A stretch of DNA of 64,000 nucleotides from contig JAGYVD010000001.1 of the NCBI GenBank assembly GCA_021209875.1, positions 4,030,001 to 4,094,000 on the forward strand. The letters are read 5' to 3'. The first letter of the stretch is position 1, and each line of letters opens with the position of its first letter. The DNA is from Rosellinia necatrix. Lineage: Eukaryota > Ascomycota > Sordariomycetes > Xylariales > Xylariaceae. Positions 37,143 to 47,368 of this stretch are shown in pieces. A program made the position numbers and the translations under genes. The notes under the pieces are model-generated. The model saw only the letters and a program-made list of their open reading frames with translations. It ran no database searches and was not told the DNA's origin.

Positions 37143-38117
37143 CATGCGAGTTTCGGGGAGCGAATTATTGACATCAGAGGGGCGGGCAGACCAGCGGCTG
37201 ATTCTACTCGGCCATTTCGACCAGTATATCGACGCCACGAGACTGGAGGCTGAGGCCGAGCGGAGCAGCGCCATCCCAAGCCTGCAGGAGTACTGGGAGG
37301 TCAGGATCCTGACGAGCGGAATGGGGACGTTGTTGGGTCTCTCTGAGTAGGTGCAGATGGCCGCTGCAACCCAGGTCATCGTAACAACATACATGATGCT
37401 GACTGACGTCGTCATTCGCAGGTATGCACTCCAAGTACAGCTCCCGCCCAGTTTCGTGCAGTCCAAGGCGTATAGCACGCTCTGGGTCACCGCGGTCGTG
37501 ATCAACTCCATGTATGAGATGCAACCCCCAATATCTCCTCTTAACTACTCTACTACGCCGGATTAGTCTTCTAACACGGAACAGCATAAACGACCTGCTT
37601 TCCTTGAAAAAGGAGATGGTAAGGAAATATATACCCTCTCCCTCCCCCCCGGAACACGAGAGAAGAATGTACATTCTGACTCGGGGTCTCTAGAAAGCGC
37701 AGAGTGTCCTGAATTCGGTCGCGATCCTCTTCGACCAGCACCACGACCTGGACGTCGCGGTGGAGATGTCGCTGGACCACACCAGGCAGCTGGTCGCTCT
37801 CTTCGACCGCACGGCGGCCGAGGTCCTGTCGTCGAGCGGGGCGTTCGACGCCGACGAGCTCGATGCGATAGCGCAGGTCATCGACCTGATGCGGACGGTC
37901 AACACCGGCAACCTCGAGTGGAGGTAAGGCGAACGATTTTCCCCGAACTCTTTCCTCCTCACCCCCCTTCCCCCCTCCCTCCCCAACCCTACCCCTCTTT
38001 CATCTTAGAATGCAGTTTTTCGCTAATACAGCGCTCGCCTTTACTAGCTTATACGCGAAGCGATATGGGGTGGCACAACACATGTCTGAGGATGGCATAA
38101 TCGAGCTCGTTTTATGA
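36462..38117 (+). CDS. Class I terpene synthase (probable sesquiterpene cyclase)
   Basis: Eight exons: 36462-36616, 36678-36740, 36801-37063, 37178-37346, 37422-37511, 37585-37618, 37694-37923 and 38048-38117, joined in frame to about 357 residues, the usual size for fungal single-domain cyclases. All three diagnostic class I elements are present at normal spacing: the Asp-rich motif DDAIE at 97-101 (in IWFGLWDDAIERL), the NSE triad NDLLSLKKE at 249-257, and the terminal Arg-Tyr at 340-341 (LYAKRYG). These bind the Mg-diphosphate cluster of an isoprenyl diphosphate. The size and motifs favour a farnesyl diphosphate cyclase, but the product cannot be read from sequence. Intron 3 (37064-37177) contains a CA repeat, is 114 nt (3 x 38) and has no stop. 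No P450, prenyl transferase or transporter lies nearby. GC-rich third positions in several exons set it apart from flanking DNA. It appears intact. Confidence 0.9.
37103..37140. repeat. (AC)n dinucleotide repeat inside terpene synthase intron 3
   Basis: About 19 uninterrupted AC units within the third intron. Length changes of this tract would alter intron length and could affect splicing or in-frame retention. Confidence 0.9.
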
Positions 38118-38174
38118 TGGGAAAATATATACTTGGCTGCATCGAGTAAGGGAACCTAAGAATGGAGGAACGGC

Positions 38175-38224
38175 GTTGGATTGGGTTGAATTGGGTTGGA
38201 TTGGGTTGGACTGGGTTGGATTGG
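38175..38224. repeat. 10-bp GT-rich tandem repeat (TTGGGTTGGA)
   Basis: Five copies of a 10-bp unit with one-base variants, 60-110 bp beyond the terpene synthase stop codon. The GGGTT core resembles telomeric sequence but the unit is not the fungal TTAGGG repeat. Confidence 0.8.
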
Positions 38225-39129
38225 TAGAAATCTGTTTTGTTCCGGGGGTTTGGTGGCGCTCGGTACAGGGGTTGCATATGTATGTGCATGGTGTATGGTG
38301 TCATTCAAACGCATAGAGCTGCATGGCATCACAGTCTCATAGGTAGCTATACGCTTTTAACCAATCTAGACCAATCACTTATACAGACTGTAAGTTACAG
38401 TACAATAAGCCATGATGACGAAGGAAGGACGACGTCATAATAGGGGAAGAATAAATATGTAATAAGTATGTAAAGTAACTACTCGTTACTAAATCCGTTA
38501 GTTATAGAGTATAAAGTCAGAAGAGAAGAAATAAAACTATTTATATTATCCACAGCATGGGATATTTGGTGATGTGGAGTATTTGGTTAGTGAAGGATGC
38601 CTGCCGTTATCGGCCATGTTTGCCAGTAGCGCTTGATGATCAAGCGACAAAGATGGGGTATTGATTGATTGATTGATTAATTGATTGTGCACATGCCATG
38701 GTTGGTCTGAATGTTGATATAGTGGCGAATCTGGGGTTTGTTTATTTATCGAAGAATATTTCGAACTGCCTACTCTACGTATTCATGTTATTCAGTCCTC
38801 CTTCCATCTGATACCTACTTCGCATAACCTAGGCTAATATTATTATCTAATATTATTATCACCGGGAAATGGTCGTAGTCTGATATCCTATTATTGATTA
38901 TTGTCGTGACCATTTCCCCGCACCGCCTTGGAACGCCCACATCGTGACATATATATGCCCTCCTCGCTAGGCTGTGCATATCCACCCATGGTCGCTTGAG
39001 GGGAAGCAGAGGTGTGAAGAAAGGCATCTACTACTAACGTAGTATGCAACGGCGTCCGAGGAATTAACGAATAGCGTGACACCATTACCACCGCGTCGAG
39101 AGAGACGAATCGGAGTATTAAGACCTGAA

Positions 39130-39155
39130 CTATATATATAACTATATATATATAC
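39130..39155 (+). promoter_or_regulatory. TATA-like tract before the DUF1989 gene
   Basis: Two blocks of alternating TA (10 bp and about 13 bp) lie 36-61 bp upstream of the start codon, a plausible core promoter position. Confidence 0.4.
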
Positions 39156-39190
39156 TTGAGCAGTCTTAACCCCCCCGAGGACGTGTCGCG

Positions 39191-40746
39191 ATGTCCTTAA
39201 CCCCTGAAGGGGCCGACGCCCGCCGCCAGGCTCGAAAGCCCATCCCCAAGCCGAAGCCCGCCTACCTGCCTACGGCAGGATCGCCCCTGACCGTCGACGA
39301 ACGCCAGTACGCGCAGATCCGAGATGCCCCGCGATTGAAGAACGACGACTTCGTGATCCCCATCCGATCCGGGCGAGCGTGGAAAGCGGCGGGCGGGTCC
39401 ATTATCCGCATCAGCACCCCCGAGGGGCCGCAAGTTGGTATGTCTTAACATCCACCCTCTCCCTCTCCCTCTCTCTGTCCCTATCCCTATCCCCCGGGCC
39501 CTGTACAAGTTCATGCGTAACCACGATCGAAGTGGCGAAAAAATATATATATATATATGGATTTTTTGGCTAACACGAAAGGGGGGAAAAGGAAAAAAAA
39601 ACCCCCAAAAATAGGCGACCTCAACATCTGGAACGCGCACAACCCGCGGGAGCGGTTCTGGGCGTCGCGGACGAAGCAGCTGCACGCGTCGCACGTGTCG
39701 GTGGGGGACCGGCTGTGGTCGGTGGCGCCGTACATGCGGCCGCTGGCGACGATCCTGTCGGACACGCTGGCGTGGTACGGCGTGGACGAGCACGGCGGGC
39801 GCGTCCACGACCTCCTCGGCACCGGGTGCGACCCGTACATCGGCGCCGTGCTGACGGGTGGCGGCGAGGACGACAACGACAACGGCAACGGCGATGGCGA
39901 TGGCGATGGCGATGGTGGTGCGGGGGGCGCGAGATATTATGACTTCCACTGCCGGTCGAACCTCGCGCGTGCCGTGCTGCCCTACGGCCTCGCCGAGCAC
40001 GACGTCCACGATGTCATCAACCTGTTCCAGGTCACCGGGCTCGACCACGAGGGCCGCTACTTCATGAACCCTTGCCCGGCTAGCGCGGGGGATTACATAG
40101 AGTTCCTAGCTGAGCAGGACGTGCTTATGGCCCTTAGTAAGTTTAATATGTCTCTCTCTCGCCCTCTCCCTGGCCCTCCCCGCCCCCTTCCCCTGCACTT
40201 ACCTAGTTATTACATATTCATTCTAAGATTACATTATCATCCTTTCTTGGAATACCATGCTCTGCTTGTTCTATTTGTTTGTTTGTTTGCTTGCTTTGTT
40301 TCGTCTTATTTTTATTGTCTTAGGTAATATCCACTCCTGCCCATTCCCACGCCAGACCCCCTGGCCTATCTATCTAACTATAGCCCCAACGCCGGGGCTG
40401 GAACTTAGAGTGCATACTATGTAGATGCTAGCGAAAATAGTCTCCTATACATAGCTACCATGTCACTACTATCGGGACTAGACAAAAAGCTGACCGGCGT
40501 TCCCTCCCCCCCCGTCACTTTCATCCAGGTACATGCCCAGGGGGTGATCTGTCACTCTGGGGATTCGGCGCCGCGAGCGAGAAGGAGATGGCGAAGTGCT
40601 GTCGGCCCCTGAAGGTCGAGGTGTTCCGCCTCCAGGACGAGACCCTTCTGCAGAGGATCGGGTGGAAGCCCGCCAAGCCGTCGCCGTATCGGGGCATGCA
40701 CGGGATGATGGTGCCCGAGGGCGAACACCAAGCGAAGAAACCATGA
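39191..40746 (+). CDS. DUF1989 (urea carboxylase-associated) family protein
   Basis: Three exons, 39191-39437, 39615-40136 and 40529-40746, give about 328 residues. The call rests on the conserved blocks GDLNIWNAHNPRERFWASRT, GDRLWSVAPYMRPLATIL, the YDFHCRSNL-VLPYGLAEHDVHDVINLF segment, NPCPASAGDYIEFLAEQD, and the closing CPGGDLSLWG, which together mark the DUF1989 / urea carboxylase-associated family. The molecular activity of eukaryotic members is not established; bacterial relatives sit with urea or guanidine degradation genes. An Asp/Asn/Gly-rich insertion (about ten GD/GN pairs encoded by GATGGC repeats near 39865-39920) interrupts the conserved domain between GAVLTGG and YYDFHC. The last intron is 392 nt, long for this genome, and contains an internal AG|GTAATA site at 40323/40324. 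It runs in the same direction as the terpene synthase upstream and converges on the protease downstream. Exons are markedly GC-rich. Confidence 0.8.
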
Positions 40747-41079
40747 TAGAAGGGACGAAAGCCCTCCTCTCCCTCCGCCTTAGTTACCCTGGATCGATAA
40801 GATTTATTCAACAAATCCCCCCCTTCCTCCCCTCCTCCCCAAGTCTAGAGTTCTCTCTCGCTTGGAAATACAAGATATGTATTTTTTTTTATATTATAAA
40901 ACCACGTATTACGCTTTATCCGATTGGTGACATATATATAAAAAACTCCGAACCCCTAGGAAGAAAGGGATTTAGTTTTCGCCACGCCTCACCGCGGAAA
41001 AATTAATGATGACGGGAACGAGCCCTGCGCCAGCCAGATCCCCTCTCGCCTGCCCCTTTCTCTTTCCCTCCCTCTCTCT
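40747..41079. other. Convergent intergenic region (DUF1989 / protease)
   Basis: 333 bp holding both 3' ends. It is AT-rich around 40870-40950 and carries CT-rich words near 41050-41090. No gene. Confidence 0.6.
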
Positions 41080-42651
41080 CTATTGCCTGCCTTTGTCGAG
41101 CTTCTGTAAGACCCCATTCAGCAACGCCAGCAGCTTGTTCCCGTCGTCCTGGGGGGCGCCGTTGAAGGCGACCATGTTATTCGGGGACATGGCGTCGGAG
41201 ACGACGTCCTTGGTCGCGAGGTCCTGCATGCGCTCGCACAGCGCCACGGGGTCGCGGTCGCCCTCGAGGGCGAGCAGGTAGGCGGCGAGGCCGGCGACGT
41301 GGGGCGCGGCCATGGACGTGCCCGACAGGGTGGCCGTGGAGCCGTTGTTGTACGTCGAGACGACGTCGACGCCCGGCGCGAACAGGTCGACGCCGTTGCC
41401 GTAGTTGGAGAAGTACGCGCGCGCGTCGTCCCGCGCGCTCGCCGCCACCGTGCACAGCGTCGGGTACTGCGCCGGCGAGAAGAACTCCACCGGCGTCTGC
41501 GAGTTCCCGGCCGCCGCCGCGATGAATAGCCCCTGCTCTACTGCCGCCCCCGCCGCCAGGCTCATGCTCGAGTTCCCGATCGCGATCGACCCCAGCGACA
41601 TGTTCGCTACCGACTTGTTGATGCCTAAGGGGTAGATGAGAAATACCCGTGTCAGTAAAAGAAAAAAAAAATAAATAGATAAAAAAAAAAAAGGGGGAAT
41701 ATGCTGGTAATATAATATAGGAAATGAATGAATGTATGATGGTATAGTATGAATAAATCCAAAAACAAAAAAACAAAAAAAAAACTCACGGTTCTTCGAC
41801 TTCGCGTCGTCCACGACCCACTGGATGCCGGCGATGATCTGGCTGACGGGGCCGGCGCCGGCGGCGTTGAGGACCTTGACGGCGACGATGTTGGTCTTCT
41901 TGGCAACGCCGTAGGTGCGGGAGCCGGCGATGCCGGCGACGTGGGTGCCGTGGCCGTTCTCGTCCGTCGTCGGGCGCGCGTCGCCGGCGACGAAGCTGGC
42001 GCCCCAGCGCGCGCGGCCCCCGAACTCCGGGTGCTCGACGAGCACGCCCGAGTCGATCACGTACGTGTACGTGCCCTCGCCCGCGCTGTCGTCGTACACG
42101 TACGCGCGCGCGTCCGGCGTCCGGCTCGAGATCCGCGCGAGGCCCCAGGGCGGGTCCGCCTCGGACGACGTCGTCGCCGTCTCGACCATCGTGTCCGGCT
42201 CGATGAAGGCAACCTACAAACGCAAGGAAGGGGAAAGAAGTGTCAGCCCAGTCCGGTCCTCCCTCCTCATCCGTTCGATCACTTCTGACCAAGGCTAGTT
42301 CAGCCTTCTCTAGTCCGAGATTCGAGATAGATAGAGAGATAGAGAGATAAAGAGAAAGAGAGAGAAAGGGAAACTCACATCATCCAGCTCGGCGATCTTG
42401 TTTATCGTCTCGTCCGAGGCGTCCATGGCGTAGGCCTTGAAGCGCCCCAGATTATAGGTATGCCGAGGGGCGACCAGCGACTCGATCGTGATTCCTTTCT
42501 TGCCCACCTCACCCCCCACCTGGTAGTCGTCCTTCATCACCACGATCCATTTCCCGGGGATCGCCTTTCCCTTGGTCGCGACGAGGGGAGCCGCTAGGGC
42601 CGAGGGAGCGGCGGCGGCGGCGGCGGCGAGGAGGAGGCCGAGCAACCTCAT
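41080..42651 (-). CDS. Secreted subtilisin-like serine protease (proteinase K family)
   Basis: Three exons, 42651-42379, 42213-41790 and 41624-41080, encode about 413 residues. An N-terminal signal peptide (MRLLGLLLAAAAAAAPSALA) is followed by an I9 inhibitor propeptide (GKWIVVMKDD ... VAFIEPD) and an S8 catalytic domain. Catalytic triad: Asp145 (YVIDSGV), His179 (NGHGTHVAG) and Ser336 (SGTSMAAPHVAG); the oxyanion Asn273 sits in AAGNS. Only two cysteines remain in the catalytic domain (Cys290 and Cys362), matching the Cys178-Cys249 bridge of proteinase K; the N-terminal bridge pair is absent. The enzyme should be exported and self-processed, acting as a general extracellular endopeptidase. 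The 164-nt second intron is T-rich. It lies tail to tail with the DUF1989 gene. The gene appears intact; substrate range cannot be read. Confidence 0.93.
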
Positions 42652-45056
42652 CTTCGCTTTGGGGGGAGGGAGGGAGGGAGGGGACAGACGGGGTGAGGAA
42701 TTACAGCAACTCGACTACTCGGGGATGGGATAAATGGTGGTGAAGGGGTTGGCTCGCCGGTAGGTGCTAGCTCTACCGAGGCATCGCCGTCACCCCGTCG
42801 AGGGAAAAGCCTCTCTCTTAAACATCTCGAACTATTTGCGTGCTCCCCCGGCAGCCCGTTCCCCTATCGTCATCTAGCTCTGCCGAGACGAGACCTCTTT
42901 GTCATCGCCAATCATGTCCGGTCCCCACATACAACATTGTTCTTTTTTTTTTTTTTTTGCTCCCGAGTTATGTAGTGTAAGGTATGCATGTATCATACAT
43001 GTATCATACATGCATACACTACATTACATGATATATGTATGCCAATTAGCCGACGGGGGCAGAAACCATCTGTCCGCTTCTACGACAGGCGCGGTGGGCG
43101 GGCGGGTGTCCTTTGCCCAGGTACCTAGAGGAGGAGGAGGACGAGGAGGAGGATGAGGAGGAGGAAGAGGACGACGACGACTCCATTGCTGTTATTTGTC
43201 ACGGTGACACTTCACCAAATCCCAACTAGCCCACTACCCGATATGTAATGCAAGTAGAAGTAGACAAGCTCGAGGCTACGCACATGGTGCAGTATAGTAG
43301 TGTCGTGTATCGCTCGCGACCCCCCCCGTCGGGCCCGGTTGTGTGGAGGTAGCATGGAGCAATGGCAGGGTCTTGTTTAAATGATGCCAAGCCCCTAGGT
43401 TCCCCTCAACTTCGGCCGCTACCGGGGGGCCTGGTCCTGATGATCTCAGTCGTGAGCATAAACCCCCCCCATTCGGGAATTTTTACAGGTTGCGATAACC
43501 AACTACACCAACTATGTCTCCCCAATGGTTCTTCGCCGTTTGGGCTCTCTCGACGGGAATTCCTCTGTATGTTCCCTTTGGGCCCCGTCGGTGGTCACGG
43601 GAGGACGGCCTTTACGGTGCGTCTCGTCAGGCAAAGAAGCAAGCAGGCCGGGGTCAGACGACTCTCATTAGCCAATACACTCACTAGATAACTGCAGGAT
43701 ATCTATCCAGACGGGATATGCGGTGATCATCGGGATACCCTTATAGAGCCCATACGTCAGTGGTCGGGTTTTGTGGTGCCGTTCAAGGAGCCTGGCCAAG
43801 TCGGGCGACGGTTGAATGCCGAGCATCAACCTCCATACGATGATGATTGCTGTTTCTGGTACACTATTTCTCCAACCCAGCGGGAAAAAAGAAGTACCCT
43901 AGTTGCTATCTAGCCTAAGGACTAGATGGCAATAACTAGTTCGGAGCCTTCTGAACCGAGTGGGATATATATCCTAAGATTGTGAACGTAAAGAGAGCAA
44001 GTGTAAATAAAGCATGTAGGAGGGAGCTCCTGGGAGGTTCATGAGCCACACACAGCCTTACAGCACACGCACTGACGATCCCTACCCGCTTCAAAATCCG
44101 ACCCAGCTTTTTCACGGCGAGGGACTGCATCCGAGTTGCATACTATATGCAAACTAGCACTTTGGATATGTAGTGTACATACATACTCAAGTGGTTATTA
44201 CCATGACCCACGCGATGCCAGCGTAATCTGCAATCCCTACATCGCAATGTCGTCCGTCTCTGGCCTCTCACGGGACATAATCGGTCCGAAGAGGCCCTTA
44301 TGTCGTTGCATAGAAACGGAAGGAAAGCGCTCCAGAAACGCTATCTTGAAAATCATCTCGTCATGAGACAAGCTTTCGCGTGCCAAGATTCGGAGCCGTA
44401 GGTCCAATGCCAGACCGGGTGAGTGCCAGCCTCCTCCTGCTCTTGCTACGGATTGACGATTGCCGTGTTGAATGAGACCGTCGACGCTCCTCCGAGTGCT
44501 GATGGAACGGTCACAATGCCCAGAATCCAGAATCGATAGTGTCGGGCGAGCCAATGGGACGTACCTAGAGCCATGCAAAGTGCGCTTCCGTCGGGTCATA
44601 CGTAGTATTATGTCTTCCTACCCTTATCTTTCTGGGTCCCTGGTCGAGTGACGTGGAAAATGCCTGCTGAGCCTTTAAGTGGCGATCATCGTGTCAGCGG
44701 TTGATCCCGAGATATGCCGGCCGTACGGTAGTGGGAAAGGGATGCTTTCTAGCCCCCCATGCCGAGTCTGAGGTAAGCCGGGACCTACCAGGCCTTGAAG
44801 ATTTACCTAGTCGAGATTATAATACCGTATGTCGTCTGCACGAGAAAAAACCGCCCTAGTCGGTCCCTCGTTTGCGGGGGTTCGAGGCACGGAGAATATC
44901 TAGATGTTACCTTTCCGACTGCACACGAGCCCTCTTTCTTTCTTGGCTTGGCTTGGATTGGATTTTGTTATCGGGCGAACCCTGGGTTGGGGTCAAGCGT
45001 GGCCCTGCCGGCTGGGAGATACGCTGTACCGGGATTCTGAGAAACGGTCTTTTACA

Positions 45057-45089
45057 CCAACACAGCCAACACAGCCAACACAGCCAACC
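45057..45089. repeat. 9-bp tandem repeat (CCAACACAG)
   Basis: Three full copies plus a partial fourth copy of a 9-bp unit in gene-free DNA. Confidence 0.8.
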
Positions 45090-45222
45090 TCAACTGCCCG
45101 CGGGGCGACGGCGCTGTGATGCAAGTGTTAGCCGAGACGGATACGATGGCGGATACGATGGCTTACATCACTGAAACTAAATGGTAATATCTAAGACGAA
45201 AAGTTGAACACGCTTTGCATCT

Positions 45223-45246
45223 TTCTCTCTCTCTCTCTCTCTCTCT
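45223..45246. repeat. (TC)n dinucleotide repeat
   Basis: About twelve TC units in gene-free DNA. Confidence 0.85.
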
Positions 45247-45977
45247 ACGAGCCGGCATGGTCGCTCATCCCACGGTATCTGTTATCAAGAGAGCCTTTGC
45301 GATGCGCATAGAAACGACTAATATCAAATGCCGACGACGAGCTATTTTATCCACGTGAGATGGATGCGACGAACCCCATCCTTTGACCCTCTGCGATCAT
45401 GCCTTTGTCGGCCACCCCTGCACTGGAGTAGACGATAACGACATAAGTCTGGAGGATATCGCGTCTTCTTCGAATCTGCTTCCCGGGCCCGAGTCCGATT
45501 GCGTCCATGGTCACGTCACGTTGATTTACAATCCAGAGTTGATACTTTACCCCAACCTTCCTCCCTTACGAAAGCGGCATGACGGCCTCTGGTATACGGA
45601 ATGCCCGTTGTAGCATTGGAGGGTGCCGAATACACAAAACACGCCAGAGCCACGGCATTCGGCGGCATCTATCTGGGACCTGTGATAGAGGGTTGAGCCC
45701 ACCGGACGTTATTCGCGATAACCGACTTTTTTCGTCGTCAGGGTCACCGAGAATGATGGCATATGACGGTTTATTCTTGACAGACCACTTCTAACCGAGA
45801 CGCCCCGTCGTCTTAGAAACTGCCGAGAACACCCTTGGTTCGAACTCATTAAGCGATACAATATAGCTAGCTGGCTACATCTACACTGATAATGCAATAA
45901 CTCGGATTTCCACGAGGGAGGGAGGGGTTGAGGTCGGCACTTTCTGTGCCGCAATCCCATACACCATAACCTCTCAC

Positions 45978-46050
45978 TGTCACATGGACTACACTTATGC
46001 TGTTGTCACATGGACTACACTTATGCCGCTCTTGTGCTGTTCTTATGCTG
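45978..46050. repeat. 26-bp tandem duplication plus short TTATGCTGT tandem
   Basis: TGTCACATGGACTACACTTA occurs twice with a 26-bp period (from 45978 and 46004), followed immediately by short tandem copies of a TTCTTATGCTG-type word. Looks like a small replication-slippage array. Confidence 0.75.
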
Positions 46051-47368
46051 TTCTTATGCTGTTGTGCCTATAGAGGGACTTATGTCTTCTAGGTTTGAAT
46101 CAACTGCTTGCAACGGAAGGCATTGATTGCATTCGTCACTCGACACGATGTACTGAGGCCTGGCCCTGGTGGGCAGCATCCAGGCAATCCAATGCGGTAT
46201 GTGTATTTCCATGGAACTTGAGCGGACCCCTGAATACTGTGGCATGCGCGAATAATGCATTTGAGTGCTAACGTCTGCCTGGTCAAGAGTACGCACAAAA
46301 GTCAGGGTTCTACTCCCGTTAATGCGTACGTAGGGGGGGGCGAGGGAGATACGCATTGTACTCTGCTCTACACTCGCGAAGACAACCCCCTATTTTCTAA
46401 TTTCATCCATAAGTAAATGATGAAAGCGATACTGCATGCAGCTGGTAGCCGGCTACATATGCGCATCGGCGTTCGATGAAGGCGAATAACTCGAGTGCAA
46501 CAGCTCAAACACGCTCGTCATTTTCACATCTCCTACCTATCCGCCGAGTCTATCGTTGGGCCCGTTCCTTGGGTTGGTAGCTTCATAGGAGCTCGATGCC
46601 GTCGTATACCCAGACACAAGCCTTGCATGGCTGGATATCTATATCATCACTCGCCGACTAATGCAGATTCTAACAAAGGGGCAAGGGGGGATGTCTGCTA
46701 CGCACTATTGCCATGCAATGGTAGTAGAGCAGGCGTAAAATATTCTCAGAACCTTACCAAACTCCATCGAGTCGTCTCTACCACTCCTGATTAAATTGAC
46801 CCTTCGTACAGGACTTTTTTGACCTCGTAGAGTGGCCACTCACATAGGCTATTTACGCATTCCGGCACCGCGGACCCCCCTTGTAGAGAAAATGAAGCAT
46901 GCTGTCAATACCCCCTGGCAGATTTTGAGCCTAGAATACGAGTCGCTAGTTCTTGTCACATAGGGCACCCATCCTTGGGGACAGATTCGGACCCATTTAG
47001 GTAAAAACCCCTTTTTTATCATTTTCATGAATGTGCGAATATATCTCTTAGAACCTACAGAGAGGACTAGAGAGATGTAGTTTTCCATACATCTGACAAC
47101 CACTGGGATTTATTCTGATGCAATGATATCCTCCGATTAATTTCTGACACATATTTGTTCAAGGCGGCTGAACACCAGCCAAGACCAACCCTGTCCAAAC
47201 GAGTTCATGTCAAATAAACGAAACGCAATGCCCCCCCAGCCGATCTCGTAAGCCATTGATCCCAACTGGCAATCCCATCTCGCGGTGACCGCAAGATTAA
47301 CAAGCCGAGGTTGGGCTTCCCAAGGTTTGCACAACCAACCCTACGCGGGCATTATATAGGAAGGAAAC

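Larger units (their letters stand above)
38118..39190. other. Intergenic between terpene synthase and DUF1989 gene
   Basis: About 1.07 kb, AT-rich after 38.4 kb. It contains a 10-bp GT-rich tandem repeat (38175-38224), a (TTGA)n tract around 38660-38690 and a TATA-like tract at 39130-39155. No gene seen. Confidence 0.5.
42652..47368. other. 4.7 kb gene-poor tract with tandem repeats
   Basis: No intact gene could be supported. The left end carries the protease promoter (a GGGATAAATGG word near 42728) and the right end the alpha-tubulin 3' UTR. Inside are a GAGGAGGA-rich stretch (about 43127-43175), three short tandem repeats listed separately, and some protein-like fragments around 45383-45710 discussed under findings. 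Confidence 0.5.

Noticed and set aside
41299..42298. Plus-strand open frames within the protease gene
   Set aside because: They are antisense to GC-rich subtilisin exons and show Arg/Ala/Val-rich artefact composition.
45835..45850. GGTTCGAACTC, like a tRNA B box
   Set aside because: No complementary T-stem partner, acceptor stem or A box can be found at proper spacing.
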